Shown in pieces: positions 22,624-34,339 of a DNA stretch of 64,000 nt; within the stretch, counting starts at the first letter, position 1, and each line of letters opens with the position of its first letter. Source of the stretch: Mycocentrospora acerina (Eukaryota; Ascomycota; Dothideomycetes; Pleosporales); NCBI GenBank assembly GCA_022701365.1, contig JAKUHH010000080.1, positions 250,436-314,435 of the forward strand, in the 5' to 3' direction. Made by a program: the position numbers and the translations under genes. Below the pieces are notes generated by a model. The model had not been told where the DNA came from. It was given only the letters and a program-made list of their open reading frames with translations, and made no database searches.

Positions 22624-23877
22624 ATGGATGCTCTCGGAAATACAATCCAGCCGACTTTTCAAGACAATTCGAAGTATTTACAACACGATAGCGATCAAAA
22701 AAGGGATAGCTCGACTCATTCCAGCGCGGGAACAAACCTGCAAGCTTGCTCCAGCCCCACAGCTTCTGTTGCCTCAGGCCTATCTACCTCTCGGACCGAG
22801 ATAACGGGACCACACACTCGACATGATTCCCACCACGCCGAAACCCATGGAACTACACATTATCACTACGATGAGAGTGGAAGACTGATTGGTTCCACTG
22901 TTAGTCGTGAGAATGAAAGAGACATTGTCGGTACTTTTCTTACATATCGCATGGTACCCCAAACTGAGATCGTTACCTCCATCTCCAACTATGGGGATGT
23001 ATGGCATCAACATGAAGCTTATGGTCCTTACTTTGACGCCTACGGAAGCCACAAAGTACATAGTCTTGTACATCATTGGTCACGAGGATGTGAAATACCC
23101 ATAAGAAATTATGTCACTTGGCATCCGCACCAAACAAATACGTTTGAGCGCAGCAATAACATCTTGTACTCAAGGCATAGCTCTTATCCCGATCCGGACA
23201 CTTTCCGCCATCGACATACTCTATACGATTTACTTCCTCACCTACCACTAGAGTATCGTCTCAGTGCCCTGCAGGGTCCAATTGTTGATATAATTGAAGT
23301 TCAGACGAACAATATCCTTTTCCATGGTATTCCCAAGAACATGCTAGTTCTTTTTCTTGGCCATTTGTCAATAGACAAATTTCTCTGCAATATTACGCGT
23401 CAAGATGAAAAGAATCTGCAGACAGGAAATGAACGTCAGGAAATACGTGTTCCTCCTAAATTTGCAAGCAATTTAGCTCTGAGAATATTGACCTCTTGGA
23501 TGATCCGAGCCTGTCGGCAGGAAAACCTGTACTTCAGGGAACGAATTTTTGTTCCAAAAACTCTGTTCGCTGCGTGCTCGCTTGCGAGTACAATGTATCT
23601 ATTTGGTCTTCACAGAGATGCTTGGGCTATGGATTCCTTCATCTTGAAGACCTTTTTCAAACGTCCCATCTTTGCGGTCGAGTTGAAAGCTCTGTGGAAC
23701 TGCATGCCCGAAGATAGCAAGTATACTGCGAGAGCTGTCAAGATGCTGGGACCACTTCTTCAAGCATATGAACGGGGGATAATGAAGAAAGAATTCAAGG
23801 ATGTTGTGCAGATTCTTGCATTGATGGAAGAGTACCCTCGGCTCAATTCACGTATACGAAGTGAGTTTGAAAATTGA
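22624..23877 (+). CDS. Unrecognised 417-aa protein
   Basis: A single uninterrupted ORF from ATG 22624, preceded by a CT-rich leader. The first 90 residues are polar and Ser/Thr/His-rich (TRHDSHHAETHGTTHYHYDE), likely disordered. The middle has a Tyr/Gly-rich segment (SNYGDVWHQHEAYGPYFDAY). From about residue 195 an ordered helical domain begins (LYDLLPHLPLEYRLSALQGP, ending AYERGIMKKEFKDVVQ). The pattern is intracellular: there is no signal peptide or transmembrane helix. No catalytic motif is recognised. Codon use looks normal, and the length of the ORF makes it a real gene. Confidence 0.72.
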   Translation: MDALGNTIQPTFQDNSKYLQHDSDQKRDSSTHSSAGTNLQACSSPTASVASGLSTSRTEITGPHTRHDSHHAETHGTTHYHYDESGRLIGSTVSRENERDIVGTFLTYRMVPQTEIVTSISNYGDVWHQHEAYGPYFDAYGSHKVHSLVHHWSRGCEIPIRNYVTWHPHQTNTFERSNNILYSRHSSYPDPDTFRHRHTLYDLLPHLPLEYRLSALQGPIVDIIEVQTNNILFHGIPKNMLVLFLGHLSIDKFLCNITRQDEKNLQTGNERQEIRVPPKFASNLALRILTSWMIRACRQENLYFRERIFVPKTLFAACSLASTMYLFGLHRDAWAMDSFILKTFFKRPIFAVELKALWNCMPEDSKYTARAVKMLGPLLQAYERGIMKKEFKDVVQILALMEEYPRLNSRIRSEFEN

Positions 23878-24271
23878 TTTTTGCAGTATGATTTAGTATG
23901 AAAGAAGAGTTTGAATAAATACGTGTGGAATTTTTAGAAAGTACCATCGAACATAAACATTTTGTTCATTCGCGAAGACTATACTTCAGTATTCGGCCTT
24001 CAGCGTGGAATTTTGCATAGTGAACTCAAAAAATCAGTGCAGTAGCAGTTTTAAAACGTCACTTCTCATCTAAGGATTTGTGTAAAGGTCGCATATTCTT
24101 TACCAAAGGTAAGAAAAGGATCGAGTTGTTGAATACTGATCAATTATTATTTGCAATCGCATCTTGAATATATACATGAAAACCTTGAGCTATCAGCTTC
24201 TACGCCTCTCACCTCATTCACGAACATTGTATTTTTTCTACAATTTTTGAAGAATTTCTGACTACAGGGCT
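23878..24271. other. Convergent 3' spacer
   Basis: AT-rich 3' flanks of the 417-aa gene and the pectate lyase. No gene is seen. Confidence 0.5.
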
Positions 24272-25697
24272 CTACTGGAGGCACTGAGAATAGTAGGTGT
24301 TGGAGACTTTGCAAGTCCAGCCTGAAGGGCAAGTCTTGGCTCCAGTGTAGCCCTGACCACCGCACTGGCCGTACTTCTGAGCAGTCGCCGCCGCCGCAGC
24401 AGTGGTAGTGGCAGGCTTAACAACGGTGCTAACAGTGGTGGGAGCCTGGGTAGCAGCTGGCTTAGTGGTAGCCACAGGGGTGGTCGTGGGAGTCTCAGCC
24501 TTGGAAGCAGCACCGAGGTTAGCAGGACCAGCATTGGCCTTGACGAAAGCGGCGACCTTGCCAACGTCCATGGTGGTGACCTTGTACTTGGCAAGAGAAG
24601 AGATGAAGCTAGAGCTGGTTCCTCCATTCAACTTGCCGCTGGTAGAGTCCACGCTATTGGCGAGGCAATTACGACCGAAGGTAGCGGAGCAAGCGCTTCC
24701 GCCGTTGACGACAAAGCTGCTGACCTTGGCGGCAGCATCAGTTGAGGGCTGCGAGACAGACTTGAAGACATTGCCTTCGATCAAAGAACTGGCGCCGTTG
24801 TAACTGTCGAAAGCATGGCCCTTCATGTTCTCGAAGTAGTTGTTGACAGCGTGGAAAGTACCGGAGACACCATCAGCACCGAGCTTGGGTGCACGTCCAG
24901 ACACATCATGGAAGTAGTTGCGGTCGAAAGTGATTCGGTCGCCGTTGGCAATGAACATCATGGTCCAGTAGTGGTTGCCGTTGCAGGAGGCAGAAGTTGT
25001 GGTGACACCGTTGAATTCGTTGTTAGAAAGTGTGACGCGGGAGGCAGTGTAGTGGCTGACGATGAACTGGCGTCCGATCAAAGAGAACTTGCAGTGGTCA
25101 ACCCACACACCATCGTTGGAGCCTTGAAGATCAAGTGCATCTCCTCCCCATACGATTCCCTTGGATTGCGTCAGTAAAACATTCGTTTGCTTCCAATGAA
25201 GCTTGACTCACGGGATTGATTGTTGTGAACTCAAGACCCTGAATGATGACGTTGCTGGCACCCTTCTTGAGTGAGAGACCCTTGCCCTTCAGAACACCCT
25301 TTGCACCAACACCAAGGATACTCTTGTTGCTGCCGACGGGAAGAGCCGAAGTACCTGCAGCATCGTATGATATCGAGTTCACAGCAATATTGTCGGAACT
25401 GCCACAGCTAAGGTCCCCCAGGTAGTACTGGCCACCGCCAGAGACACTGCAAGACTTCCTGTCACATCCCTTGCCGGACGACTTTGTCCCAGTAAAGTCA
25501 AAGACTTTGTTTATTAGAATGACGCGCGGCACATCATCTGCAAGATACGCCGCAAGCTCTGCAGCAGTGGAGGGAGTAACAGCTGCGGCTGAACCACCGC
25601 CAGTTGTGCCGACGGCAAAACCGTATGCAGTTCCTACAACAGCCTGGGCGGAAGCGGTTGCGATCGCTGCAAGGAAAGTGAGAGCTTCGAAACGCAT
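24272..25697 (-). CDS. Secreted pectate lyase (PL1) with C-terminal CBM1
   Basis: Family role: cleaves polygalacturonan by beta-elimination outside the cell; the CBM1 tethers the enzyme to cellulose in plant walls. Exons 25212-25697 and 24272-25159 flank a 52-bp intron, giving 457 residues. Residues 1-18 form a signal peptide (MRFEALTFLAAIATASAQA). PL1 landmarks are VGTAYGFAVGTTGGG near the N-terminus, GIVWGGDALDL across the splice junction, VWVDHCKFSLIGRQFIV, CNGNHYWTMMFI and VNNYFENMKGHAFD. A Thr/Pro/Ala-rich linker (TTTPVATTKPAAT) follows the catalytic domain. The C-terminal module QKYGQCGGQGYTGAKTCPSG is a classic fungal CBM1 with four cysteines. Pectate rather than pectin lyase is the likelier activity, but this is inferred from family resemblance. 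Confidence 0.93.
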
Positions 25698-27599
25698 ATT
25701 GAAGGTTTAAAAGTATGATATTGTAAAAATCTTTTGGAAGTTGCTACAATGAAATGTAAAGAACGTGTACTCAGGCCAGCCAGAGATAGTGTTCAGCGTG
25801 TTTAACGAGAGGAGATTGGAAGAGTCCAAAAGAAAATGTGGAGAAGCAAAGAACGTGGGTGAAGGTACCTTGATCAGGCCGCAAACTGTTATATGTAAGA
25901 ATTCAAGCTGAGAAGAAATTGCAAGTGTCGTTGACATTCCCGCTTCTAGACACGGCCAAACACCTAATTCGATAGCCCGCAAGGCTGTAGGATGCGGAAT
26001 GCCCCAGCTAGCGTCCGCTTGTACAGTTGTTTGGGCATCATGCAGCCGAGCCCCGCGAGTTCGTTTATAAATGTGATAGTTCACTGATCAGATATATCTT
26101 AGTGTAGCTCGTTAGATGTAGCAGTTGTGGCAATAATTTTGCCAAAATAATCACCCAGAATGACAAGTATGTTGCGAAGATGGATGGAACCACTTCGAAG
26201 TTGGTACAAACTGAGGTTGCACTTGACTCAAACGCCTCTTGGCAAAGCCATACTGACTAGGAAGCCCTTGAACAACGACATCCTTCATTTGGCCTGAAAC
26301 ACGGACAAGCGCCACATTGACAGCTGAAACATGACGATCTAGCTGTTATGGTCGCGACAGCGGCACGGTACAGTTCCAATAGCGGTTGCTTGTAAACGGC
26401 ATTTTCGGCTATCTAGATCTCATTGACACTAAATACACAACTGAAACCTACCCACAATGCTACATCATAGGATCTTAGTCGATCATAGAACCGTTGGCAA
26501 GAATTGCAGCCAATTAGTTTCGCAGAATTTACCCTGGATATCAAGGGGTACATGTACTGAACAATGCATAGGCACGGCAACGCAGTCCAGTAGTGCTGCA
26601 GCTAAGCAAAATTCTACGGCACGGAGCTTATGAAAACAAGAGTACGACTCAAGTAGAACTACAACGAGATGTTAATATCGATTGGCACCCTATGTAAATC
26701 TTGGGCGTATAACATCGCTGTCGCGCAAATTTCCTAATTAGGTACTTCTCTTGCCAGATACACGTGTTCAGGAAGTAAAGACAGTGAGATTGAAACAAAT
26801 CTGCATCTTCAACAATAACCGGTCGTATTACCTATGCCCCAATTTTGTTTACAGTGTAGGAAAGGGTTAACTTCTTTTGTATGTAAGGGGTTCTGTTCTA
26901 AGTCGACTTAGGAAGTTAATTTCGCCCCTAAACCCAGAAGATCCGACAAGCAGCTTATTAGAATTACTGCATGACAAAGATGGAGCTACAGAGGAAAGAT
27001 CTTCTTGATAAAGAAGGACTTTTGTATACAGATAAGGAGAACTTGGCGTGTTATCAATTACCGTGATGATTTAGACAACCCTATATGGTCTGTATGGCAT
27101 TTCATCTTCTAAGATTACCAATCTGCTATTTATAGTCTTCAAGCCCCTGACAAGTGCTAGTTGAATAGTCCAAAATGAAGAAGCCATTTCAAAGATAGGT
27201 CCTGATACTTACTTGATAATGTCACCACATGATCATTATTGTATAGGATGAGACTGTTTAAGTTGATACCTGTAGTCTGTTGAAATTTCGATCTCGAGAA
27301 AGCTTGGATCAAGTAGCGTACGGATACCATGGTTTCACATTCATCTTGTAGGTATAGGTGAATTCCGTACTCATCGTGAGTAGGCGTGGAAAGATCCGAC
27401 AAGTCATGGATAAATTGCCTATCAAAGCGCACCAAAAGCGGTAGCTGACAACATCTTCAGGTTCCGCGACATCCCGAGTTGGAATACTTCGCCAAGTATT
27501 GTGACGGTGAACCGGCAGAATCGTATAAGAACGATTAGAGTGAGAGTTCGATTGCCTCGCAAAAATAAAGCTACAACCTTGAAACCAAGCCATCGCTTG
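25698..27599. other. Large intergenic region, no supported gene
   Basis: About 1.9 kb. A TTTATAAAC-like TATA lies near 26061-26070 on the minus strand, some 370 bp from the lyase ATG. Short minus-strand ORFs (92-125 codons) show no motif. Confidence 0.45.
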
Positions 27600-28028
27600 T
27601 CATGCTTTAAATAAAAACCTCTTGGTCTCCGGTTGTTTACTATTCCCGCGTGTCGACAAGAGAGCAGACATACGGAGAACGTATTCTAGTGTGGGACAAA
27701 CCATCTTGAGCGTATGAAGGATGCTCCAGTGAATATTGCGTTGAAGCAACTGGTGTGGACTGCGAAGACGGTGGTATTGGAATCGGTTCAAGACCTTCCC
27801 TGTAGAGTGGATCGAGGTTGGGGTGATGGATGGGAAGGTGTGTCTCCATATCGCATGACAGGAATCTGAAAGAATATGTCGAAAATGGCCGACGCAGCAA
27901 GTGACGGATAGACTGGCTGAGGAGTGTGCAGATAGTAAGAGCAGGAAAACGACGGATTGGATGATACTTGGCAAATACGTAACCCGAGAGTGGCTGTATT
28001 TTAGTTTACACGTGAAGGCAACGGGCAT
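27600..28028 (-). CDS. Doubtful small ORF, possible membrane peptide
   Basis: A 142-codon ORF on the minus strand begins MPVAFTCKLKYSHSRV and has one hydrophobic run (SVVFLLLLSAH). A second, more polar reading frame overlaps it (27640-27900, PIHHPNLDPLYREG). That frame could be the true coding one if an intron ending at TCTTTCAG is used. I cannot decide between them and recognise neither. Possibly not a gene. Confidence 0.25.
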   Translation of the reverse strand: MPVAFTCKLKYSHSRVTYLPSIIQSVVFLLLLSAHSSASLSVTCCVGHFRHILSDSCHAIWRHTFPSITPTSIHSTGKVLNRFQYHRLRSPHQLLQRNIHWSILHTLKMVCPTLEYVLRMSALLSTRGNSKQPETKRFLFKA

Positions 28029-28150
28029 ATATATGTACTTGGAATAAGACTTGAAAGGACCGAATCTAGAGAGTTTGAAACCTGATAAAGTATTTGAATG
28101 AAACGTCTGGACAATGCGAAGGGTATCTGGGCTGGAGAATGAGAAGTAGA

Positions 28151-28193
28151 CATCTATCGCCTATCGTCTATCGTCTACCATCTATCGTCTACA
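28151..28193. repeat. CTATCGTCTAC-type short tandem repeat
   Basis: Four to five imperfect copies of a 7-14 bp unit (CATCTATCGTCTAC) occur upstream of the PX-associated gene. Confidence 0.7.
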
Positions 28194-28457
28194 CGTTCTG
28201 CTGCCACCACAATAAGGCAAGATGGCGAACAAGTGTGTCATAATGTGACGTGCAATTATTAAAGTGTGACGCAGAGTCGTCGAGACATGGATGAAGCAGA
28301 GATTCGCTCACTAGGGGCGCCAAGGGCAAGCGGAGGATGACGTACCCCGCCGCAGGTCCACTGGCCCTGCGTCAACCATCATCGCGTTGCAGCTACGTAT
28401 AGATACTGACCCGTTTATCCGCGCGACCGTGTTTTCTCCCACCATGCTCCGACCAAA

Positions 28458-30686
28458 ATGTCCGCCTCTCCAGCGCCCCTCACGCCCGCGCAAACACACG
28501 CCCTATTTGATATCTTGATCCACCACCAGTTGTACGCTGAGATTGAGGCGTTCAAGTACCCCTCCACCATCGACCATTATGGCTACCCGTTCAAGAAGGC
28601 GGACGGCGTGCAAAGCACTAGCCCGCTGCTGCAGAACATGCACAACAAATTTGCGCTGACCAACCCCGCGATCAAGAAGCTGGGGCAGGACTACTGGCAG
28701 GACCGCGTCAGGGTCATTGTTGCAAAGCTGGCCGAGGCTGAGCTGAGCGAGAGCTATGACAAGGGCGCTATCGGCTCGCGGAAGGCGCTGGCCACGGCAG
28801 CCAGCAGTATCCTAGAGTACATGGCGCGCGGCATGCTGGGGGGATATCCAGTTGCACAGAAGAAGGAGGCAAAGGCAGACTACGACACCAGCAAGCCCGA
28901 GGACGTCATGCAGGCCTGGGACGACTGCATGCGCGGCTTCATCTACGGCGATGTGCTCGACGACATGGCCGAAAAGGTCAAGGCGACGGAGAAGCTGGAG
29001 GAGCACTCGAGCGTCGTCCAGGCCGCGCATGAGTACATTCTGCTCAAGTGAGCACTGCCCATGGCCCGCAACGCAGCCGTCTAACAAGCACACAGCGTCG
29101 CATCATTCCTCCACCACATCTTCGTCATGTCTCCCGATGGCCAGTACCTGGTGCGCCTTCTCGAGAACGTGCACCGCCTCATCCCCTACTACATGATCAA
29201 GCAGACGCTGCGTGTGGGCAACGCGGCCTCGATGATCAACGGCATGGTGAAGCTCGTGCTGGCCAAGCTGTCCGTCACTGCAATGACCAACTGGATAGGT
29301 CTCACAAACAACTCCAACGACGGCATGAATCTGCTGCAGCAAATCATATCCACCATCCTCGCCTGGGACACGGCTGAGTTCACCAAACGAGCACAGAAGC
29401 TAGAGTCATCTCGTGACGCACCAGACAAGAAGGTCTTCAAAGCTATCAAGGCGTTTGTTTACGCGTCAAGGGATAAGCACGAGGCCGTGCGTAACATGTC
29501 GATTCAAGAGTCCAAGTCCATTGTTGCCATCATCCTGCAGTGTGCTGACAAGCCACTTGATGCCGAGTCGCTGTCGGAGACCCAGCATAACATAGCCATG
29601 GAGCACTTCAGCACCTACCTATCTATTCGCGATCGTGAAGAAATTACAAAAGTTGTTTGCAAGTCACAACCCGACGTTCTCACTTCTGCCGTACGTGAAG
29701 CCGTCACGGCAATGGACCCTGTGTAAGCATCGTCGGCCTCAGCACACGCACACTGGCACTAATTCAACCATAGGATTCGCGCGATACACAACGCTGTCGA
29801 CCTATCCGGGACCGTCACTGACGCTGAGAGTTTCATCACAGACCTCATCAAAGTCTCCAAGCCAAAGAAAAAGTCTGACACAAAATCTCGCGCCAGCTCC
29901 CCCACACCAGGCAGCATCACCGACACTGAACCCAGCGATGTTCCGACAGTAGAGGAATACGTTCAACTTCTCCGCAAGCACGTTCCTTCGGTGCACAGAT
30001 TCCTGCACCAAGTCGCCAAGAACGCGCCTGACCTCACAGATGACTACCTTGTCTACATAAAGACCATATTCTCCGAATTCCGTGTCGACGACTCCGCAAA
30101 GACCGCTGAAGAAAAAGGTCAAGGCGGTGCAGGAAACATGACCGCCCCCTTGCATGCACTGTTCTCCACTCTCGCTCAAGACAAACAAGACGACCTCAAG
30201 AAACTCTTAGATGAGCATGAAACACACCTTAAACAGCTCAAGTCAACATCCCACGACCGCCTAAACTCAATTATGAATTCCACATGCACATCTTCTTCCA
30301 AATCCAACCAGAAGGGGAATACACATGGCCCAGGCATGTACCTCTCGCGCTGGAACGCGCTCCTGGACAGCACGCTCATTACGCCCGCCACGATCAATGG
30401 GCCGGTTCGCCGCGGCTGGGAGGTAAAAGGCGAGCTGGACGGAAAGGGGCTGAAGACGAATTCAGCGATTGGGAGTGGGAATGGGAGTAAGAGGGCGGGG
30501 AGTAAAGAGAGAGGGAGGAATGGTACGGGTGATGATGCAGCTATTGAGGAGGGATTGGCAGAGGAGACGGAGAGGAGGGAAAGGAAAAAAGATGGAGAGG
30601 AGGAGGATCGGATGATGAAGGTTTGGGAGGGGATGAGGGATGGGTGGGTGGGGGTGTGTAGGGGGTTGGAGGTCATGGGGGATTAA
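28458..30686 (+). CDS. PX-associated-domain (DUF3818-type) protein
   Basis: Three exons (28458-29047, 29096-29722, 29774-30686) with introns of 48 and 51 bp give 709 residues. The N-terminus (LTPAQTHALFDILIHHQLYAE) and the centre (SFLHHIFVMSPDGQYLVRLL, then IPYYMIKQTLRVGNAASMI) resemble the PX-associated N-terminal and DUF3818 regions of fungal PX proteins. Those proteins are thought to act at phosphoinositide membranes. I see no PX domain in this model, unlike many relatives. The C-terminal 100 residues are charged and low complexity (ERRERKKDGEEEDRMM). It converges with the eIF2D gene, leaving 117 bp between stop codons. The family call rests on remembered resemblance, so it is moderate. 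Confidence 0.65.
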
Positions 30687-30803
30687 GTGGTTGATTGATT
30701 GATTGATTAAATATAGATGTAGATGTAAACGTTTGCATGAATGACTCAAATAGACATAGCATGGCATGACATTCACGGGTTTCTGTTTTGGGCGTACACG
30801 ACA

Positions 30804-32835
30804 TCACTTTTTCTTCCCCTTTGTCTTGTCCACTATGTCCACCCAGTTGGCTCGCACGCCCCTCTTCTCCAACGCCTTGAGAATAGCATCCTTTTGTGGG
30901 CCCTGCACCATGACCTCCATGACCGGATTCTTCGGACTAGACCCTTGCATTTTATCCACACTTGTACTCCCCGCGCACGTTTTCCTCAACTCATCGGCCA
31001 GTGGCTGCGGCGCAATGTAAAATGGTTCCAATCCATGGACCTTGGACACCATTTTATTCCCACTACGCGTCTCCAGTGTGATGGTGATTTTTGGCGGGGC
31101 GCCGGCTTTTGGTTTTGTGTCGGCAATGTCAGCGTCGTTGCGGAGGATGGCGTGGAAAGGTGATGCGGCTGCGACCATGCGTTCTGCGAGGGCGTCGCGG
31201 GGCATGGTGCCAGAGGATAGGGCGGCGTTGTCTGCTGCCGAGGAGCCGAGGAGAGCGTCAGCGAGCTGCGGGTTGATAGTGATGAGGCGGCGGTTTTTGG
31301 GATTGACGAGATTCTCAGCTTCGACGTAGGCAATTAGATATTGCTTTAGTTCCGCAGGGGTGTAGAGACCTCGTGGGTCGGCTTTGGAGGCATGGAAAAT
31401 GGGTGCGAGCTTCTCTTTTGGCCGTAGTAACGAGACAAGCCTTAGTTTCTGACCCACAGAAGACTCGGTACTCGATGTTGCAGCTGATCTGCTGTTTGCG
31501 CTAGCAGCCGGCGCGTCTTTCTTGGGTAGTCTGTATGGCACAAACTGCTCGATTTTCGGGTCCTTGAAGTCTATGTCTATGATGACCACCTCGTTTCCAT
31601 CACGGTCTTTGCACTTGACTGTCTTTTGCTTGTCCAACGACTTGACAAATCTCTTGAGGTTTTTCCAACTCGTCTTTTTGATCTGCAATGAGGCTGTTCG
31701 CGCGGGCGTGTAGGTGGGTAAGAAGGGCTGGACGAGCTGTGACATGACGTGTGACTGTGAGAGTGGAAATTCGAGGCCATAGGAAGGATGGCTCTTGTTT
31801 TCGTTCATGTGGTGCCGTACTCCATAGAGGAAGGCGTTGTGGAAAGCGTCGTCAATTTCTGTGGCTTGTTAGAATGTGTATGCGTGATTGCGGACCATCA
31901 GTGCGTACCCTTTGTGGTCAACTCCTTGTCGTCGATGACGTCGACAAAATCTTTGTTTCCTGGCGCATCCTCACCCTCGACACCTTGTGCCTGTTCTGCC
32001 TGCGACCGTTCAGCATTGAGCGCAATACCGCCCTCCTCATTCTCCTCATCTAGGTCCAACGCCGCCGTCTGCCCAACCAAGCCTGCCTCGTCTGCCTCTT
32101 TTTCGTCATCCCATCCCTCAATAGCGGTGGGAGGGTCGATTCCAGGCTTGCTTGTGGAGCTCCAGGACCAGAGCTCGTCGCCAGCCCAGTGGAACGTAGA
32201 CACTGCGTGTCCCTTCATGCCCTGTGTCTTGTCCAAGGCGCTCACGTCAATCTCACAGGTGCCGACTGCCATGGGTACGGTGGGTGCCTCGAGGCTTGCA
32301 ACAGCTACAATGGCGCCTTTGGTGGCTCGCGCTGGAAAGGGCGGGCCTCGCTGCAGGCCGGGGGTCATGAGGTCGGCGCCGCCCTGGAGCTTCTCGACGA
32401 CGAAGAGGGGTGTGTAGAGGAGCGGCACGATGCGCGGGTTGTGCCAGAGCGTGTAGACGGTGGGGTACATCTTGTCCCAGACCTTGACCCACAGGACACG
32501 CTGCTCATTGCCTGTGCCCTCATGGCTGCCCACGTAGATTGTGCCCGAGACCTGCTTGAGGTCTGGCCCCGCTGTGGTGGTGAAGCGCGCCGACTGGGCG
32601 TTCTCGGGGAGGAGCGACTTCCTCAGGGCTGTGAGAGCCGGTGCTGGGGCTGCCTTGTCCTCTGGGGCTGCGCTAGGCTCAGCTGGAAGCTCGATGGCGA
32701 AGTCGGAAATGATCTGGTCGGCGGTGCGGCGGCGGTCGCTGGACTTGAGTGGCGAGAAGGGCTTGATCTGGAATGAATTAGCGCAGGCGAGGGAGACAGG
32801 GAGACAGGGCATACGTTGGGCTTTTTCTTGAACAT
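30804..32835 (-). CDS. TMA64: Translation factor eIF2D / Tma64
   Basis: Family role: a cytosolic, ribosome-associated factor acting in tRNA delivery and recycling of 40S subunits. Three exons (32815-32835, 31909-32767, 30804-31858) give 644 residues starting MFKKKPNIKPFSPLKSSDRR. The 21-nt first exon ends at a GTATGC donor; the in-frame run-on upstream of exon 2 is not the start. Domains in order: an N-terminal pre-PUA/PUA region (TLWHNPRIVPLLYTP, GGADLMTPGLQ, KGAIVAVASLEAP), an acidic linker (ALDLDEENEEGG), and an SWIB/MDM2-like segment (LYTPAELKQYLIAYVEAENL). The C-terminal SUI1-type domain is KITITLETRSGNKMVSKVHG, followed by MEVMVQGPQKDAILKALEKRG. It ends in a Lys tail (KTKGKKK). Gene order and length fit the family. 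Confidence 0.88.
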
Positions 32836-34339
32836 GGCGAGGGCGGTGCCAGTTGGCGGGTGTTGGGTGTTGGGTGTTTGATGTTGGGCGCTTTGCCATG
32901 CGCTTGGCCTGTTCGCCCGCCGTTGAACTCTGTTTACTGAGTGTTTGGTGGCGGGGCGGGGATGGCCATGACTTCAGCGGGGCAGGCGCGCTAGCTGGCT
33001 GCAGCTTCCCTCTGCCCTCCCACGCGCCAAACGTGAGTCAAACCGCTCGTTCGCTCCCTTGCTCATTCACTCACGCGCGTCCTGGGCTGCTGCACGTGTC
33101 TGCACGTCTGCCTGTCCGTCTACGCGGCGCGTCTGCTGTGTCTGCATTGTCTGCATTGTCTGCAGCGTCTGCATTGTCTGCCGTGTCTGCATTGTCTACT
33201 GCCCGGCGTTCCGGCGCACGGGATCCACGCATATGCCGTCAGGAAAACTGGCCTTGAGCTCCGCGAGACCCTGAGGATGTCTGGCGCGCAACAAGAGTGC
33301 AGGCATTGCGCCTCGGCTTGCGAAAGTCGAGCGTTCCCTTGGAGGTACTTGCTCACTCCTGGGAGTTGGGCTAAGCTACGCTAAGTCGTGGAACAAGGCG
33401 CCGCCGCGTGTTTGCGTTGCGAGTCGTGTCGTGTCGTGGCATGGTGTGTCGTTTGGCAAGGCATGGTGTGTGCAGTTTCCGCAGAGCCCTCCCCTCCAAC
33501 GAGCATCTGTCGTCTGTATCTATTGTGCGTGCCTCTGCAACTCCATCTCCTGTGCGCATCATCGCGCCAACGACATCCATCTCATCTTAAAAGCACATCC
33601 CCCGGATTCCCAGGAGCATGGTAACGTTCGTCAGCACGACTACCGCGCCCTCACCCGCCCTGACCTAGCATGTTCCCCACATATCTGCCGCTTCTGGCCA
33701 AGGCGAAGAAATTTCTCAACTTCAATCAATTATCGACTTGTGGGCCTGTATTACCTAACCGTTTGCTCCGGCCTTTCCGAAGTATCTCGAAATTAAGCCA
33801 AGAGAGCCATGCTCAGCGCGTCACGCAACGTGCAAACATGCACTTACAAAGCCACGGCAGATCATAGCTGCTGTGAACCCTAGCAAGACCTTGTGCATCG
33901 CGTTGGCATGTTGACAAACGTCTGTCGGGCCGACGTAATACTACGCAGCGCGTGCCGGCCTGGGTCCCCAGTCCCAACAGGCCGCACCATGAGTGGTGCG
34001 TCTTCGCCGCAATACGATGCTGCTATACCTGCTTTAGCAAGGCGTCATTACCCGCCTGGCGAGATGGCCGGTTTGCAAAGCCACCTCGTCCACAACGGTC
34101 ATGGAATGCGGAGGGCGTAGTCTACCAGAGGCGCCCACATGGCCCCGTCTGTTCCCTCTGACCCTCCACATCTCTCATAAGCTTCTCCATCCGCTCTTTT
34201 TTTCCTTTTCGCTTGCCATGTGGTAAGAGTGGATACAGGATTTTCACATCATTCATTCATAGGTTCGGGTGACATCATTCGACACGCTTCCTCGGCCTAC
34301 TACGGACGCAACCTCGAAAACTCTGTGTACACCATCACC
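32836..34339. other. Divergent intergenic region, no supported gene
   Basis: About 1.5 kb between eIF2D and the membrane-protein gene. It holds a TGTCTGCATTG minisatellite and C-rich runs. Short plus-strand ORFs have no motif. Confidence 0.5.
33130..33199. repeat. TGTCTGCATTG minisatellite
   Basis: About six copies of an 11-12 bp unit (GTCTGCATTGTCTGC) upstream of the eIF2D gene. Confidence 0.85.

Noticed and set aside
28151..28193. CRISPR-like array
   Set aside because: Only a short imperfect tandem repeat without unique spacers, in a eukaryotic genome.
30804..31808. Start of the eIF2D protein at 31808
   Set aside because: That is only the last exon; the in-frame splice at 31858/31909 joins the PUA-containing exon.
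32189..32776. 195-codon plus-strand ORF opposite eIF2D
   Set aside because: Antisense shadow of a convincing eIF2D exon.
31898..32899. eIF2D start at 32899
   Set aside because: The frame upstream of 32767 is intron read-through; the 21-nt exon MFKKKPN at 32815-32835 with a good donor matches the family start.
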